DNA from: Gracilariopsis chorda
Taxonomy: Eukaryota > Rhodophyta > Florideophyceae > Gracilariales > Gracilariaceae
Reading direction: 5' to 3'
NCBI GenBank assembly: GCA_003194525.1
Contig: NBIV01000118.1
Location: forward strand, 62,001 to 126,000
Length of the DNA: 64,000 bases
The notes below the pieces were generated by a model. The model made no database searches and was not told the DNA's origin. It saw only the letters and a program-made list of their open reading frames with translations. Shown one piece after another: positions 1-10,867 of this stretch. The first letter of the stretch is position 1; every line of letters begins with the position of its first letter. A program made the translations under genes and the position numbers.

Positions 1-1100
1 AACCTCAAAAAAATATTTATGGACTAAAAGAGGCACCTCGAGCATGGTATTAAAGCAATAAGAACTATTCTTGGTTATCTAAATATAAGAAAAAAGGGAT
101 GCAGACAACGTAATAGTTGTTGGAATGGTAATGAAACATTCATTGCACTTTACGTTCATGATGTGGTGCTTGCAAGTGAAAGAATTCAAGTACTGGAGAT
201 TTTGAAACAAACAAGCAGCTCTAACTTTGATATAAAAGACCTACGAGAGATAGGGCATGTGTTTTGAGTGCAGATTTAGTATAAAACTGGGAAAGAAAGC
301 TTCAAATTGAGCCAAGAAACGTATGCTGAAACGATTCGCAAACATTTTGACATCGTCAATTGTAGGAAAGTTAAGACTGCGATGGAAGAAAATATATCCC
401 TGATGAAAGAGACGACAGAGAATCTAATCATGAATCTCCCATACTGTGAAGTACTAGGTTCAATTATTTACTTGATGCTTGAATTCGTCCAGATTTATCT
501 TACAGCATTGGTTTTTTAAGTCAATTTTTAGAACAACATGGCTTAAAACATTGGAAAGCCTGCCGACGGATTCAACGGTATATTCAGAAGACATAAGACT
601 ACAGTCTTCTTTATCAGGCAGCTTCAAAACCAAACCTCTACATTTATAGTGACGCCAGTTGAGGAAACACTGAAGATCGAGAATTTTTTTCTGGCTTTGC
701 AACTTTACTTGGTGACTGCTTGCTATCGTAAAGTACTCGTAAGCAGAGATCCGTGGCTTCGTTGTTAAGAGAGGCCGAAGTAATTGCTCTGTCCGAGGCC
801 TTCAAGGAAGGAAAATGGCTCTCAAAAGTATTGGGCGATGTTGTGCCAAGCGAAGAGAAGCAAATTACTATTGGTGTTAATAACCAGTCAACTATGTTTA
901 TTGCAAAGAAAAGGGTGTACATAGAAAATTGAAGCACATCGCTATCCGATACTTCGAAATTCAGGACTGTTTCGATATGAATGAAGTACGAGTTCGTTAT
1001 TGCCCAACTGGTGAAATGTCGCCTGACATACTGACAAAACCATTCTAGAAAACCAAGCTTTGGTAGTTGATGAGAATTTTTGGTCTAAAACAATTTAAAA
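1..1100 (+). mobile_element. Ty1/copia polymerase relic (RT end to RNase H)
   Basis: A decayed 3' part of a copia pol gene, open at the left window edge. The first codons read like the copia RT motif KNLKKIYGLKEAPRAWY. A degenerate catalytic box (YVHDVVLAS) follows at about 150-180, a GSIIYLM-type segment near 450-480, and RNase H motifs after 640, including VNNQSTM near 880 and the terminal DILTKPF near 1030. The order is that of copia pol. The piece is heavily broken, with many interruptions, and no LTR could be matched to it. It lies in the opposite orientation to element A, so it is a separate, older insertion. Confidence 0.8.
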
Positions 1101-1843
1101 ATAGAGCAGAGGTGTTATAGAAGCATGTAGAAGATGAGAAGAAGCAATTGGAAACTGTTCTTTTCCAGAATGGTCTATAATGTTTTGTACAACAAAGTCA
1201 TAGAAATTATTTTATGCGTCACAGTAGAAATCCTCTTTTCGTCTAGAACAATTTAAAAGCCTACTAGAACACAATGAGAAGAAGGGCAACTCGCACTTGA
1301 TAGAAAATGGAAGTCAAGTCCAGTTCTCAACTCATCTAAAGCAATAAGGCCGAAGCAACCGCAATAGTGATGTTCAGAGCTTTGTTTCACTTTTTCAGTA
1401 GAATTCCACTTAGACCGTTGTGTGAGATGTCATGGTCCTTCCTGACTTCTACAAAGAAATGAATGGGTCAAAAGGTTCTGCTAATCAAGATTTTCGTCAG
1501 AGTGACCGTTTTCAGACTGCAAAGCAGGCTCGTCGTCGTCTTGCTAAAATAATTCCAGAAACGGTCCTCTAGCGCCCACGCAAACGTGCAACATTCAACA
1601 AGGTGTGTATACACAAGCTGCTGTCATTTTCAGCCCATGCCTGACTTTGTGCATGCTCATGAGAGCTATCGATGATATGTGCGTGCAGCTACCAATTGCT
1701 CAAATATACTTTCATTCCAATTAGCCCATTAGCTTTAACCTGTTTCATGCACTGCAATGTCAAATATATATATATATTTTTGATACTGGGAATACTGCTT
1801 TGTCAAACCTTGTTCAAAAAGCATCACTTACCAAGGGTACTAC
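1101..1843. other. Intergenic stretch, no gene seen
   Basis: No convincing coding sequence. A short AT dinucleotide run lies at about 1764-1777. The start may still hold the untranslated 3' end of the copia relic to the left. No tRNA, rRNA or terminal inverted repeat was recognised. Confidence 0.5.
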
Positions 1844-2122
1844 TGTTATTTTGTGGTAGTCCGACATCTGACTGATGTTCATTGTCGTTGGTGCAGTGGG
1901 AGGACGCTCGGTATAACAACAATACATACGGCACAAGTCTGCCGGGAGCTTTTGGTTGCTCCGAGAGATTTGGTGCGGTTTACCAAGGGCTACTACGCGA
2001 CCATTCGGTTACCAGAGATACTATCATTGTACGTATGTGTACGTACATGTTGGCTAACTTCGTGTCAAGTTGTACGTGTTCATCACCTCGCCGTGAGCTT
2101 CTCGTACGTCACCCAGCCCACA
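1844..2122 (-). repeat. 3' LTR of copia A
   Basis: About 279 bp, matching 6633-6908 along its whole length apart from scattered substitutions and one small gap. In element orientation it starts TGTGG and ends AACA. Just inside it (2123 onward, read on the minus strand) is a purine-rich tract, GACGGGGAGG, fitting a polypurine tract. Open frames within it are LTR sequence, not genes. Confidence 0.88.
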
Positions 2123-2205
2123 TACCTCCCCGTCGCGTTAGTATCTTTATTTGACAATCGATACTGACAAGGTACGAAGAAGCAGAATTATGTTGCGTTA
2201 TCGGC

Positions 2206-5200
2206 CTACTGCCACTCCTTGGCGATTTGTGTGACACCTTTCGCACTGTCAATGTTCCAGTAGCCTTGCGCAACATTTTTGTTCAGATTAGCTGCATGTC
2301 TCGGACCTCCCTTTTTTAATGCGTCCGCATGATTGAACGTGCCTGGGATCCAAGTGATCTGGTCAAGATCTCCTGAATGGAACGCATCTCTTATCATCGT
2401 TACCGTTTTTCTCAGTCTGTATTCCTTGCTCTCGTGCAACGTCATGATCGTGTCGAATAGCGCCTTTGAGTCTACAAATATGTGATGTGGTATCGTTGTG
2501 TTTGGGATTATGTTCTGTAGTGAGAGTTTCATGTCGACATCGCGATCTCCCGCCTCCAAACAGGCTAGAATCTCTGCACCGAACGAGGAGTATGTTATTC
2601 TTCGTTGCTTCATTCTATTCTAGTATAGCCTATGGATTATGGGTTCATCGTCGAACATAGTGCTTATTTTGAGCATGCTTATGGTACCGGTTTGGCCGTT
2701 AGGATTCTCATTTCTGCTGTGTGAGGCATCTGAGAGGCTGATCAGTGATGAATGTTGTATTCTGACGGGTCTGATGTATCAGATCTTCGGCTTCAGAGAC
2801 TGTATCTCTAACAGCATCGCACTCGCATTTATGAGTTGCTTCAATCTAAGGTTTCCTAACTGTTGTTGCATCGCGGAGGTGATCAACGAGGGTTGAGGTA
2901 GTACGGCCGATCCCATGTACATCAGTATTCCTACCATGGATCGAGGTTGCTGAGTTTCCTCTTCTGTTACTTTCTAGTTTCTTTCACGTCTGTGTGCTCT
3001 AGAGAGAGGTTTTGGGTGTAGTCTTGTCATGTACAGGTACTTGGAGAGTGTAAGATTCGCGTCATGGTCTTATAGGATATTGCACCCTGCAAATGATAGT
3101 TTTTCTCCTATGCGAATCTTTTCTACCTCGAACTCTTCTTGGAAATCCGCCATAAACTTCTCGATTTGTGTGATGGATCCTGCTACCAGTAGATCATCTA
3201 CGAGCTAGCAATCATTAGTATGATTCATCCTGTGGTGTCCCTTTCCAAGAATAACTGATTCACGCCGAAGACGCGCTCCAATCCTGCTTGACCAAGCATC
3301 CATGTCTCACTGCGCTTCGCCCACTGTTGGCCAGCTTCTACTATTCCGTACGGAAGTCTGGTGCGTTTTCATAATATGCTTTGCCTTTTACAGAATTCTG
3401 GTGGCAGTTTCACAAAGATTTCTCGTGTAATGGGTCCACTTTGCAGATACGCACCTTTGACATCTGCCACACCGAATACGAAGCCAAGGGATAGTGCGAT
3501 ACTCAAAAGCACCCGAACCACCAACATGTCTGCGTTCGAGCAATCTTTCCGGATCTCGTCTTTCATCCCGTCCCTATTACCATGTGTAACGAGCCTGGCT
3601 TTCAATTTGAATTGGTGTTCTTCGTCTTCTTTGACCTTGTACACTGTATGAGAGGATATGATGTTTGCGGTTTCGGGTACGTCTCGTTCCTCGACTGCCG
3701 AGTATGCGTGTACCCAGTTGTCATCATGCTCCTTCTCGATAACTTTCTTCAGAATCCATAGTTGTGCAAATTGCATCTCCCATCTAGTGACTTGTCTCGA
3801 TCCAAGGACCCCTTGTATGTGTTTGAGTACGTTCTGCTGGTCGGATTCTAAAGAGCATTGCATGTCTATATTCAGGTTGCTTTGTAGTGGTGATGCATAG
3901 CTCCCTATGTCCTTCCGCGCTCTCTCTGCTTGCAGAAGTTCTGCTTTTTCTTGGGAAATCATCATGGCACGAGCAACTGCATCTCTTCCAGGATCGGAAG
4001 TGTCGCGCGGAGAGAGTGTGAGATCGATATATTCATCCATGAGGCCTCCGGAGAATTCCCGCGCTAATTCGGAATTAAATCTTAGTCTGATATCTTCGTA
4101 GGAAATCTTAGATATCGGTGCTTTGTCGCTCGTCCGTACTTCCACCAGGTGTTGATGGAGTTGTACGACCATCCCTTGTTCCGAAACGTCGGGATGCTTC
4201 TGTGCAGTTGTGTGGAAGAAAAACAAGAGGTCGTCACCTGTTTTTATAGCCGACTGTGGGATTTTGGAATGGTCGTTTGATTTCAATAACCAATAAATCG
4301 CTCTGTTGCTGATTCCTTTTTGTAAGCAGTCAGCAGTTCTTCTGTCACGACTTTTCTTGGTGCTCCTAAGATGGTGGGGGCGTACCCTTTCGCCAGCTCA
4401 AAGCTGCTCATGACCTTTGACCCGCTGAGGCAATAAGAAAGGAATATGGCTCTGGACAACAGAAGGCAGTCACTTCCACTGGTGCTTTCGAATTGGAGTT
4501 TCTCTAATATCCGCTTCACGACGCCGTTCTTCCTTTCGAAGATCCCTGTCTTATAATGTCTCCAAGCTGGTCGAGCCTTTTAAGGTATTCCCTGGTTGTG
4601 CAGAAATTCTCTCACAGCTTTAGAGTTCATTTCGTCATCAGCCGACAGTGCATCTGGTTTGCCATGTAGGTGCAACCATTCACTCTCTAGGACGTGTATT
4701 ATAGTCTTCGCTTCTCTGTCTTGTGTGACCACGGCTTCCGAGTAGCCTGTACCTTCATGTACCATCTGGAGTACAATAAACTTAGTATTTCGGATGGAAC
4801 AGAACATGAAGTCAGTTTTTATCTCTACGTTGAATGCTTCGTTGACGTGTGTGATAGATATTTTCCTTGATGGAACTGGCATTCCTGATCGTGCACATAC
4901 TGAGCAGTTCTCCGATATGTGCTTGACTTCATTCTGTAATTATGCGGAATCATATCCTGCCCGTTGACATATTTCGACAATCTTGTCCGGGTGCCCGTCA
5001 GTTAATGGATGTAACCATTTAGCTAACGTCTTTGGCCTACCTTTCCCTACTCTTGTGTTCAAAAGGGCCTTCAACGATAGAAAGATAGCGATTCTGGACC
5101 GCTGACTAAGCGTTTCTTCTTCGGTGATATAAACTTCAAACTCACGTAGTTTGGTGTCTGTGGGTCTCTTAACACTCAAGACGGGTGGATGTTGTTGATT

Positions 5201-5300
5201 GTTGGGTACGCTATACTTCTTCACATCCAGGCCATTCTTGAAGGGCAATTCGTCGTCTACAAGGTCAAAATTGAGATCTATGGTCTTATCGTTCATGTCT
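2206..5300 (-). pseudogene. Copia A pol region (protease/integrase/RT/RNase H)
   Basis: Degraded pol of element A. An integrase-like core lies at about 4580-4882 (LQMVHEGTGYSEAVV and the LSADDEMN acidic stretch). The linker and the N-terminal RT part lie at about 3369-4286, where motifs such as KLKARLVTHGNRD and VADVKGAYLQ are typical of copia RT. RNase H lies at 2206-2613 (YSSFGAEILACLEA, FVDSKALFD, TWIPGTFNHADALKK). The region at 4940-5296 is probably the protease or pre-integrase part, but no clear DSG motif was seen. The whole region is interrupted several times and is not expected to be functional. Confidence 0.82.
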
Positions 5301-5508
5301 TGAATCGATAGCGTCCATGAGAAGATGACGGGTTTGGGGTCAATGCCCCCGTGTCCTCAACCTCGATTATAGACCTTCCTAGGCATGTCTGGCTCAAATG
5401 GAATGTGTAGCAATTCACATAGCAACAATGCAGCTTCTATACCACCAGATGACACTGGATTGCCTTCATCGATTATGGGGTTCGGATCTTTAGTGAAATC
5501 CGGACCCT

Positions 5509-6634
5509 TTACTGAAAAAACGGTTTGGCATCTCTTTTCATGTCCTTCTGATCGTTCGAGCATCGTGGTTTCCTAGACTGTTGAAATCTCGATTTCTTTG
5601 AGTATTGTTTATTGCTATTACGATTATTAGGGTATGTTACGGGCGTCTTGTTTCTCATCTCTAGTTGATTCATATCGCGTTCTTCTGTGGCATACCTTTT
5701 GAACCTACGGGATAACTTGGTATTGCGGTTTGTTTTCATCATGGCCTTAGCAGGTTCGACAAGTTGATTGGACACTTTTTCTTCTTCAAGATCCTTTCTT
5801 TCGAGTTCAGCCTCATCAACCACGTTGACAACGTCTTCGAGTCCTATCCATACAAATTTTCCATCTTCGTCAAGGTTACGATGGAATTGCTGGATCGCGC
5901 TTTCTAGTACTTCTAGACAAGGTTCGATGTCGGGGTGAGAAGATTGTTCTGGGCACTTTGCGTGTAGTTCTTTGAGGAATATTACGATCTTTTCGAGACG
6001 ATTTAGATTGACGGAACCTACAGCTTCGACCTCTGGTTTTTTTTTGTCTTGCAGACGTTCAAGACATTGTTCATCATGTTTGAGAAAGTCTGAGAGGTCA
6101 ATCAGGCGTTTGAAAAACATGCTATGGCTAGGTTTTGGCTCTCGCTCGAGTCTTGATCGGTTTTTGTGAGGTCGAGATAGGACGTGGCAGGTCGCGTAAA
6201 ACGGCCCAAATAGTCTGCGATAGACTCTGAACTTTGGATTTCGCAAGAATGCGCCTTCTTGTGTAGCCTTGCCATTCTGCGCAGACGACCTGTCGTAGAA
6301 TCTTTTGCAACAATATTTACAATCTTCTTGATTATTTCAAGTGGGCAGACATTGTGTTCTTTCATAATGCTTAGTCTGAGCTCTCCCTTGCGTACCGCTT
6401 TCTTCACAATTTCCTTCTTTCCAAATTCTAAAGACCGATAAAGAGTCATCGAAAGCGTTCCAGCCTCTGCTTTAGCCCAATTGTCGCCGTAGCTCCCACG
6501 AGCTTCTAGAGTTTCTGCCCATTCGAATACGGCTTCGGGCCATATCAACTTGATCAACTTGTCTGTCCCATGCCTAAGCTTGGGTGGCGTCATTATGCTG
6601 TTAGTACCGACGTCGTCCTCTGGGCCCATAACTG
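5509..6634 (-). pseudogene. Copia A gag region
   Basis: Gag-like reading begins in or just inside the 5' LTR and runs leftward. The N-terminal stretch (MGPEDDVG..., then MTPPKLRHGTDKL and VFEWAETLEARGSYGDNWAKAEAGTLSM) is shared with A2 at 52714-53274, so it is a family protein. The second half is charged and ends in a basic Asn/Arg/Lys-rich tail, as expected for a nucleic-acid-binding gag. No CCHC zinc knuckle was seen. The start could be the ATG inside the primer-binding site or ATGs further upstream in the LTR. The region is broken. Confidence 0.7.
6620..6632 (-). promoter_or_regulatory. Primer-binding site of copia A (half-tRNA-iMet type)
   Basis: Directly inside the 5' LTR the minus strand reads GTTATGGGCCCAG. 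This is complementary to the conserved anticodon stem-loop of eukaryotic initiator tRNA-Met (CUGGGCCCAUAAC), not to a tRNA 3' end. Drosophila copia is known to prime from a 5' half fragment of tRNA-iMet with almost the same binding site. The ATG in this site is in frame with gag. A2 keeps a mutated version next to its LTR at about 53229-53241. Confidence 0.8.
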
Positions 6635-6908
6635 TTTTGTGGTAGTCCGACATCTGACTGATGTTCATTGTCGTTAGTGCAGTGGGAGGACGCTTGGTAT
6701 AACAACAATACATACAGCACAAGTCTGCCAGGAGCTTCTGGTTGCTCCGATAGATTTGGGGCGTTTTAAATAGGGATACTACGCGACCATTCGGTTACCA
6801 TAGAGAATATCGTTGTACGTATGTGTACCTACATGTTAGCTAACTTCGTATCAATTCATACGTGTTCCTAACCTTTCCGTGAGCTTTTCGTACTTCACCC
6901 ATTCCACA
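6633..6908 (-). repeat. 5' LTR of copia A
   Basis: About 276 bp, partner of 1844-2122 at roughly 89% identity by eye. It is flanked inside by the primer-binding site. Related copies are the A2 LTR (53242-53508) and a more diverged relic at 6923-7160. Confidence 0.88.
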
Positions 6909-6922
6909 ACTGTAGGTACCAT

Positions 6923-7160
6923 TGTTGGTTAAACGTTAGACACGAGGTTGATGTTCATGATCGATAGCTCAGTGAGAGAAGGTCAGAGCGATACACAAAA
7001 AAAATAACTTGGCACAAATCGGCCAGGAGCTTTCGTTGGAGCCCCGTTGAAGTGCGGTAGTATAAGGTTATTACGAAACTCTTGAAATACGAACCCATAA
7101 TTTCCACGTATTTTTATGGCGTATGAATCCTGAGAAGCGTACTTGGTTCTTCAGCAATTA
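6923..7160 (-). repeat. Diverged LTR relic of the copia A family
   Basis: Fifteen bases beyond the A LTR lies a second, far more diverged copy of the same LTR. It starts TGTTGGTTAAACG and keeps recognisable blocks such as TTGATGTTCAT, GGCACAAATCGGCCAGGAGC and a run matching the TACTACGCGACC area. Its outer end is blurred. It is either a solo LTR older than A, or the end of an older element into whose neighbourhood A inserted. Confidence 0.65.
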
Positions 7161-7747
7161 AATACACCACTCTTTCCTTCTGTTACTTCATTTAGCTGGT
7201 TTGAATAAAAGAGAAGAACAGCTCTTATAGTTCAGAAAATAGTAGAAACCTGAGACGTGGTTCCTACAGATGGAAGAGATAGTCATTTGTTGTTGTTTAG
7301 AGCTATTGATATCGTGTCCTATACTTTTTCAAGTGTCTACTATTGATCACCATTTTGTATCATCAATTTCATGCTGTTAAAGAGTCTTGTGCTGCGTTTG
7401 TAAGCTCATTCTATACTTTGATGTTCTCAGAGCTCTACATAATCATACCAAGCTAATCTGACTCAAACGCATCCGGAATCATGTTACGAAAAGAAGGGTT
7501 GCGCATTAGTGCTACTTTGAGTATTTCCACGCTCGATATAGTGTTCCTCTCAACCGCGTAGCAGAACTGTACACAGAAATTAAGTTGGACGAGGAGCACT
7601 GCGCTTCTATAACAGGACATATATTTAGACATGTAGAGGTGTCTTTGTTCCCACCCACATACATCTGTCTCCAATTCCAGCCAGGTACATTTACATTTTT
7701 ATGGAATTGTAATGCTGAGTATGGCTAATGACGGACTGACAAACAGT

Positions 7748-7852
7748 GCAAGGAGACATTGTCTCTATATGGTGCGCGCCATGGCCCGACACTACCAGTG
7801 TGCCGACAGGCAACGCAAGGAGACACTGTCTCTGCAAGGCGCGCGCCATGGC
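7748..7852 (+). repeat. Two-copy 38-bp direct repeat
   Basis: Two 38-bp copies (7748-7785 and 7815-7852, start-to-start 67 bp) share GCAAGGAGACA, TGTCTCT and GCGCGCCATGGC with about five differences. Each copy contains an internal inverted pair (GGAGACA/TGTCTC) and a GGYGCGCGCC palindrome. Function is unknown. Confidence 0.7.
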
Positions 7853-8106
7853 AATACTAACCAAGCGACAACGGCACAGTCGTACAGTGCGCACAACGCC
7901 CTCAATCGCACCCAGCCACAACCTTCTATTGTGCAGTTCTTGTCGTGAAATAATACGTTTAAAAAAGGGGCGGCCTGTAGTGGTAGCTAGGGGCGGCCCA
8001 AAAAGGATGATTCCTTTGCTTGAAGAGGTAGAGTTGATGATAATAATGGGTTGGGGAACAGACGAGAGGCAAAGGCCGAGCTCTGTTCCCTCCTTTTATG
8101 CTCAGA

Positions 8107-8131
8107 GAGAAAGACGCTAGTCGTCTTTCTC
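8107..8131. repeat. Perfect 10-bp-arm hairpin
   Basis: GAGAAAGACG at 8107-8116 and its exact complement CGTCTTTCTC at 8122-8131 are separated by CTAGT. No gene ends beside it, so I do not call it a terminator. Confidence 0.85.
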
Positions 8132-8185
8132 GGTAGTTAGAGTCCTAACATGCTCGCATGAATGCGGCATTGTAAGCAGACATCA

Positions 8186-8247
8186 CACCATCCTCGGGGA
8201 TGGTGAGAAGGCAGGACACTTTCTCACCATCCCCAAGGATGGTGAGA
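8186..8247. repeat. Hairpin cluster built on CACCATCC
   Basis: One hairpin has arms CACCATCC/GGATGGTG (8186-8205). A second has 11-bp arms TCTCACCATCC/GGATGGTGAGA with loop CCAA (8222-8247). The right arm of the first (8198-8209) can also pair with the left arm of the second (8221-8232), so alternative folds exist. Confidence 0.85.
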
Positions 8248-10206
8248 TGGTCCACTCCATCTCCTTCTTCCTCACTGTCTGACAAGGACGGTGAGCGAAG
8301 CTTTATCCTCACAGTTCTGCACACAATCTCCGTATGATGTTGTGATTGAACGTCGTGGATCATTTGATTGAACACAGCTGTAGACACAGTTTTTCATAAA
8401 TAACAACTACGGTGCTGCAATCATCAAAACATGTTGCGAAACCCTTTTATAAACACACGAAGCACTATATAACACATGTCACAAAAGGCGGAAATTTTTC
8501 CAATTCAAAATCCTTTACTTCTAATACATATTATCAGTAATTTCAAACGCCCTGCTCATTACCTTTCTTCATTCCAACCTTTAAAATGGCGAGAAGAAGG
8601 TATTTGTCCAAGTTCAAAACGGAAGAAATATTCGTACTCCGCCACGACGAACGCCCTCTACGAGAAATAGCGGAGCCCGTATAACGCTAATTTGGGACTT
8701 TCCAAAGCTGTTTAGGTTGGAATCTGGAACAAACTCTACAAACTCTCTTAAAATACCTCCACAACATTTGACCCCAGCAACACCGCACTTTGTTACGTGT
8801 GAAGTAAGAAAGAGTAATTTTACTCCGTCTTGCGGGGCAACGCATGAGACGTGGAAATCGCAATGATGCTACTCATAGAAGTTTAAGACGGTTACCGTGA
8901 CGGCTCTAACGTATATGAGTTGAACACGTACAAGTGGATGCCCATGGGATGGTTAACTGTGTGAAGGTTTACCTACGAAGGAAGGAATGTAGAATAGATT
9001 GCAGGATGAGTGGACGCGTGTGCGTGTGTGCGACAAAATCATGCAGTAGCGTCATGTTTTACTTGGTTTGGCCGCTAAGGGTCCTTGACACCGGTTTTGA
9101 CACGTGTGTGGATCTGAAGAGGTGCGAAAAATTGTAGTTAATTATTATAGTTTATTTTGCAGTGTTCTTACTTAGCTGGGCGGAACTTCGTCGTCGTGAG
9201 CACTAAGTTAAGTTAATCCCAAACTTCTGTCATTCATAACTATTCAGTGACCTGAGGTATCCGGCTCCGGACTGCGACGTCATTGCGCCGTGTACTACTC
9301 TTTGCGGAGGTTCATCGCATTTGGTTCGCTCAATTTAAACGCTCGGTATGCATAGAGATGCGCCATGTTATAACTGTCTTATGACATTTTCGTACTGGGT
9401 GGTACTGGTATCACCCTTGTATTGGGTAATTTATCCGCTACATCTCGTCAATATACACCCTCAGTTGGGTCTGGTTCCGCTTTCTGCCCGATTCGTCGGG
9501 TGCCTTTTTCCCGTCCTTAGCAGGCACGCCTCAAAGGGTATATTATAAACTGCCGCATCGCGTAGCAGAGCGGTCTCTAGTTTTACCGTTTTTCTGGCTC
9601 CGGTTCACCTTTCTTTATCCACCTTTGTGTTCAACCCAAAATGCATACAGAGTTACGTCCGTATTACAGATATACAGAAAGCTCTGTCACTGGGTCTGGC
9701 TGCACAGGGAGCAAGACATCGGTCACCTTGAGTGTGATACCTAACCTTCGGGTTTTGCACTACCATTCTGTTCTTTTTTTCAGAGTGATACAGATGGATG
9801 GCTATTCGAAGGTGCCTTGTACAAATTTTCTATTCAGCACATTTCTTCAAAACAGAAAATGGGTCGGAGATCATGGTACAGAAATACAGACTAAACCACC
9901 GAGATCATCTGTTTCGATTGTCAGATGAGAGTGCTTTGTGGTTGATATTGATCAAAAGCGCAGCCATTCAGCAAAATGAAATGCACCTGAACACTAGAAA
10001 TGAAATAAGGTTCTGTCCGCACAAAGAAGATGACGGCAAAGATAATGAAACCAGAAGGGAACGGAAAGACAAAGTGCATGGAGAGTGGTCTGAGTCTTTC
10101 AGAAAAAACATATCAGAAAGAATTAAGCCGTTGAACGCTTCCATATCGTGATACTGTGGGATTTGACCATATGGACAGTGAAACATGCACTGGACCAATT
10201 ATTGAG

Positions 10207-10699
10207 TGTGCTACGTGGCTTAGAGTGGCTAACTAATTAGTTTACTAACTTATTTAGTTATTTTATATAGGTAGTGACACCGCGCTACTGTGGTGTAGGG
10301 CCAGGCCACTACGGCCAGCCTAAGGGTATACCACGTAGCCAAGTGCACCTGAGGTTGAGCCTCGCTCACCCTTAAGGTCGGTGCAGGGCTCCCTCACCAA
10401 GCATGGCAAAGGCAAGCCTCTTTTGGCTAAGTGTGGTACCAACTAGTCTCTACAGTCAACCTCTTGGTTTCGCTAAGACTATTCAGGCTTTACTAACCCG
10501 TGTGTGCCGTACTACCAACACAACCAATAGTTTACGGTAAGCCTGCCGGTTTATCTTGCGCCACTAGTGGTTTGGTGCTGCCACACCCATTCGGCTACCA
10601 AACTTGTACCCTTCAGGTCGAGCCCTCGTCCCGCTCCCACCAAAGGTTTCCCAAACGGACTACCCCACTGGTACTTGAAACCCGATTGGTTGTACCAAT
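10207..10699 (+). repeat. 5' LTR of gypsy C
   Basis: About 493 bp starting TGTGCTACG. It matches 19840-20416 across its length except for an 84-bp segment present only in the right copy. Its last bases (TGTACCAAT) correspond to TGTACCACA at the right LTR end. Confidence 0.85.
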
Positions 10700-10702
10700 T
10701 TT

Positions 10703-10724
10703 TGGTCTCCTGGCCTAGAATTGG
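10703..10724 (+). promoter_or_regulatory. Primer-binding site of gypsy C
   Basis: Twenty-two nucleotides beginning TGGTCTCCTGGCC, three bases after the LTR. The site beginning TGGTCTCCCGACC in element D (42743-42764, minus strand) agrees over the same 22 positions except for three substitutions. The complement reads like a full tRNA 3' end, with acceptor strand plus CCA. The tRNA species is not identified. Confidence 0.75.
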
Positions 10725-10867
10725 AACTACACATATTGGTTTTGGAAAGAAGGACTTAGAAAGGAGGTGTATTTTGGACACCATTTTGTTTGGGTAACAA
10801 TACAAAGCGATTTAGTGAACCATGAGTTTACCAATTGGATAGGCCGTAACCAAACACGAGGCGCAGA

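Larger units (their letters stand above)
1844..6908 (-). mobile_element. Ty1/copia element A, old and broken
   Basis: A complete-length but degraded copia retrotransposon on the minus strand, bounded by two LTRs (1844-2122 and 6633-6908). From the 5' end (right) it carries a primer-binding site, gag, a protease-like region, integrase, reverse transcriptase and RNase H, which is the copia order (integrase before RT). By eye the LTRs differ at about 30 of 275 positions, roughly 11%, so the insertion is old. Coding capacity is broken in many places. No exact target-site duplication is visible: the left flank is ACTAC and the right flank ACTGT, which could be a decayed pair. A second, truncated member (A2) lies at 45477-53508. 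Confidence 0.88.
7161..10206. other. Unassigned stretch, no recognisable gene
   Basis: About 3 kb without a convincing coding sequence. It holds a duplicated 38-bp unit (7748-7852), a cluster of hairpins (8107-8247), a 9-bp direct repeat GGGGCGGCC near 7969 and 7991, and several short open frames (for example 8145-8387 minus, 80 codons; 9798-10151 plus, 117 codons) with no similarity I recognise. The bases just before 10207 are the insertion site of gypsy C. Confidence 0.5.

Noticed and set aside
1853-2167. 104-codon plus-strand open frame
   Set aside because: It lies within the copia A LTR and reads against the element.
8586-8684. 32-codon frame (KFKTEEIFVLRHDERPLREI) resembling the helix-turn-helix start of Tc1/mariner-type transposases
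   Set aside because: Too short, with no catalytic domain or inverted terminal repeats around it; similarity may be chance.
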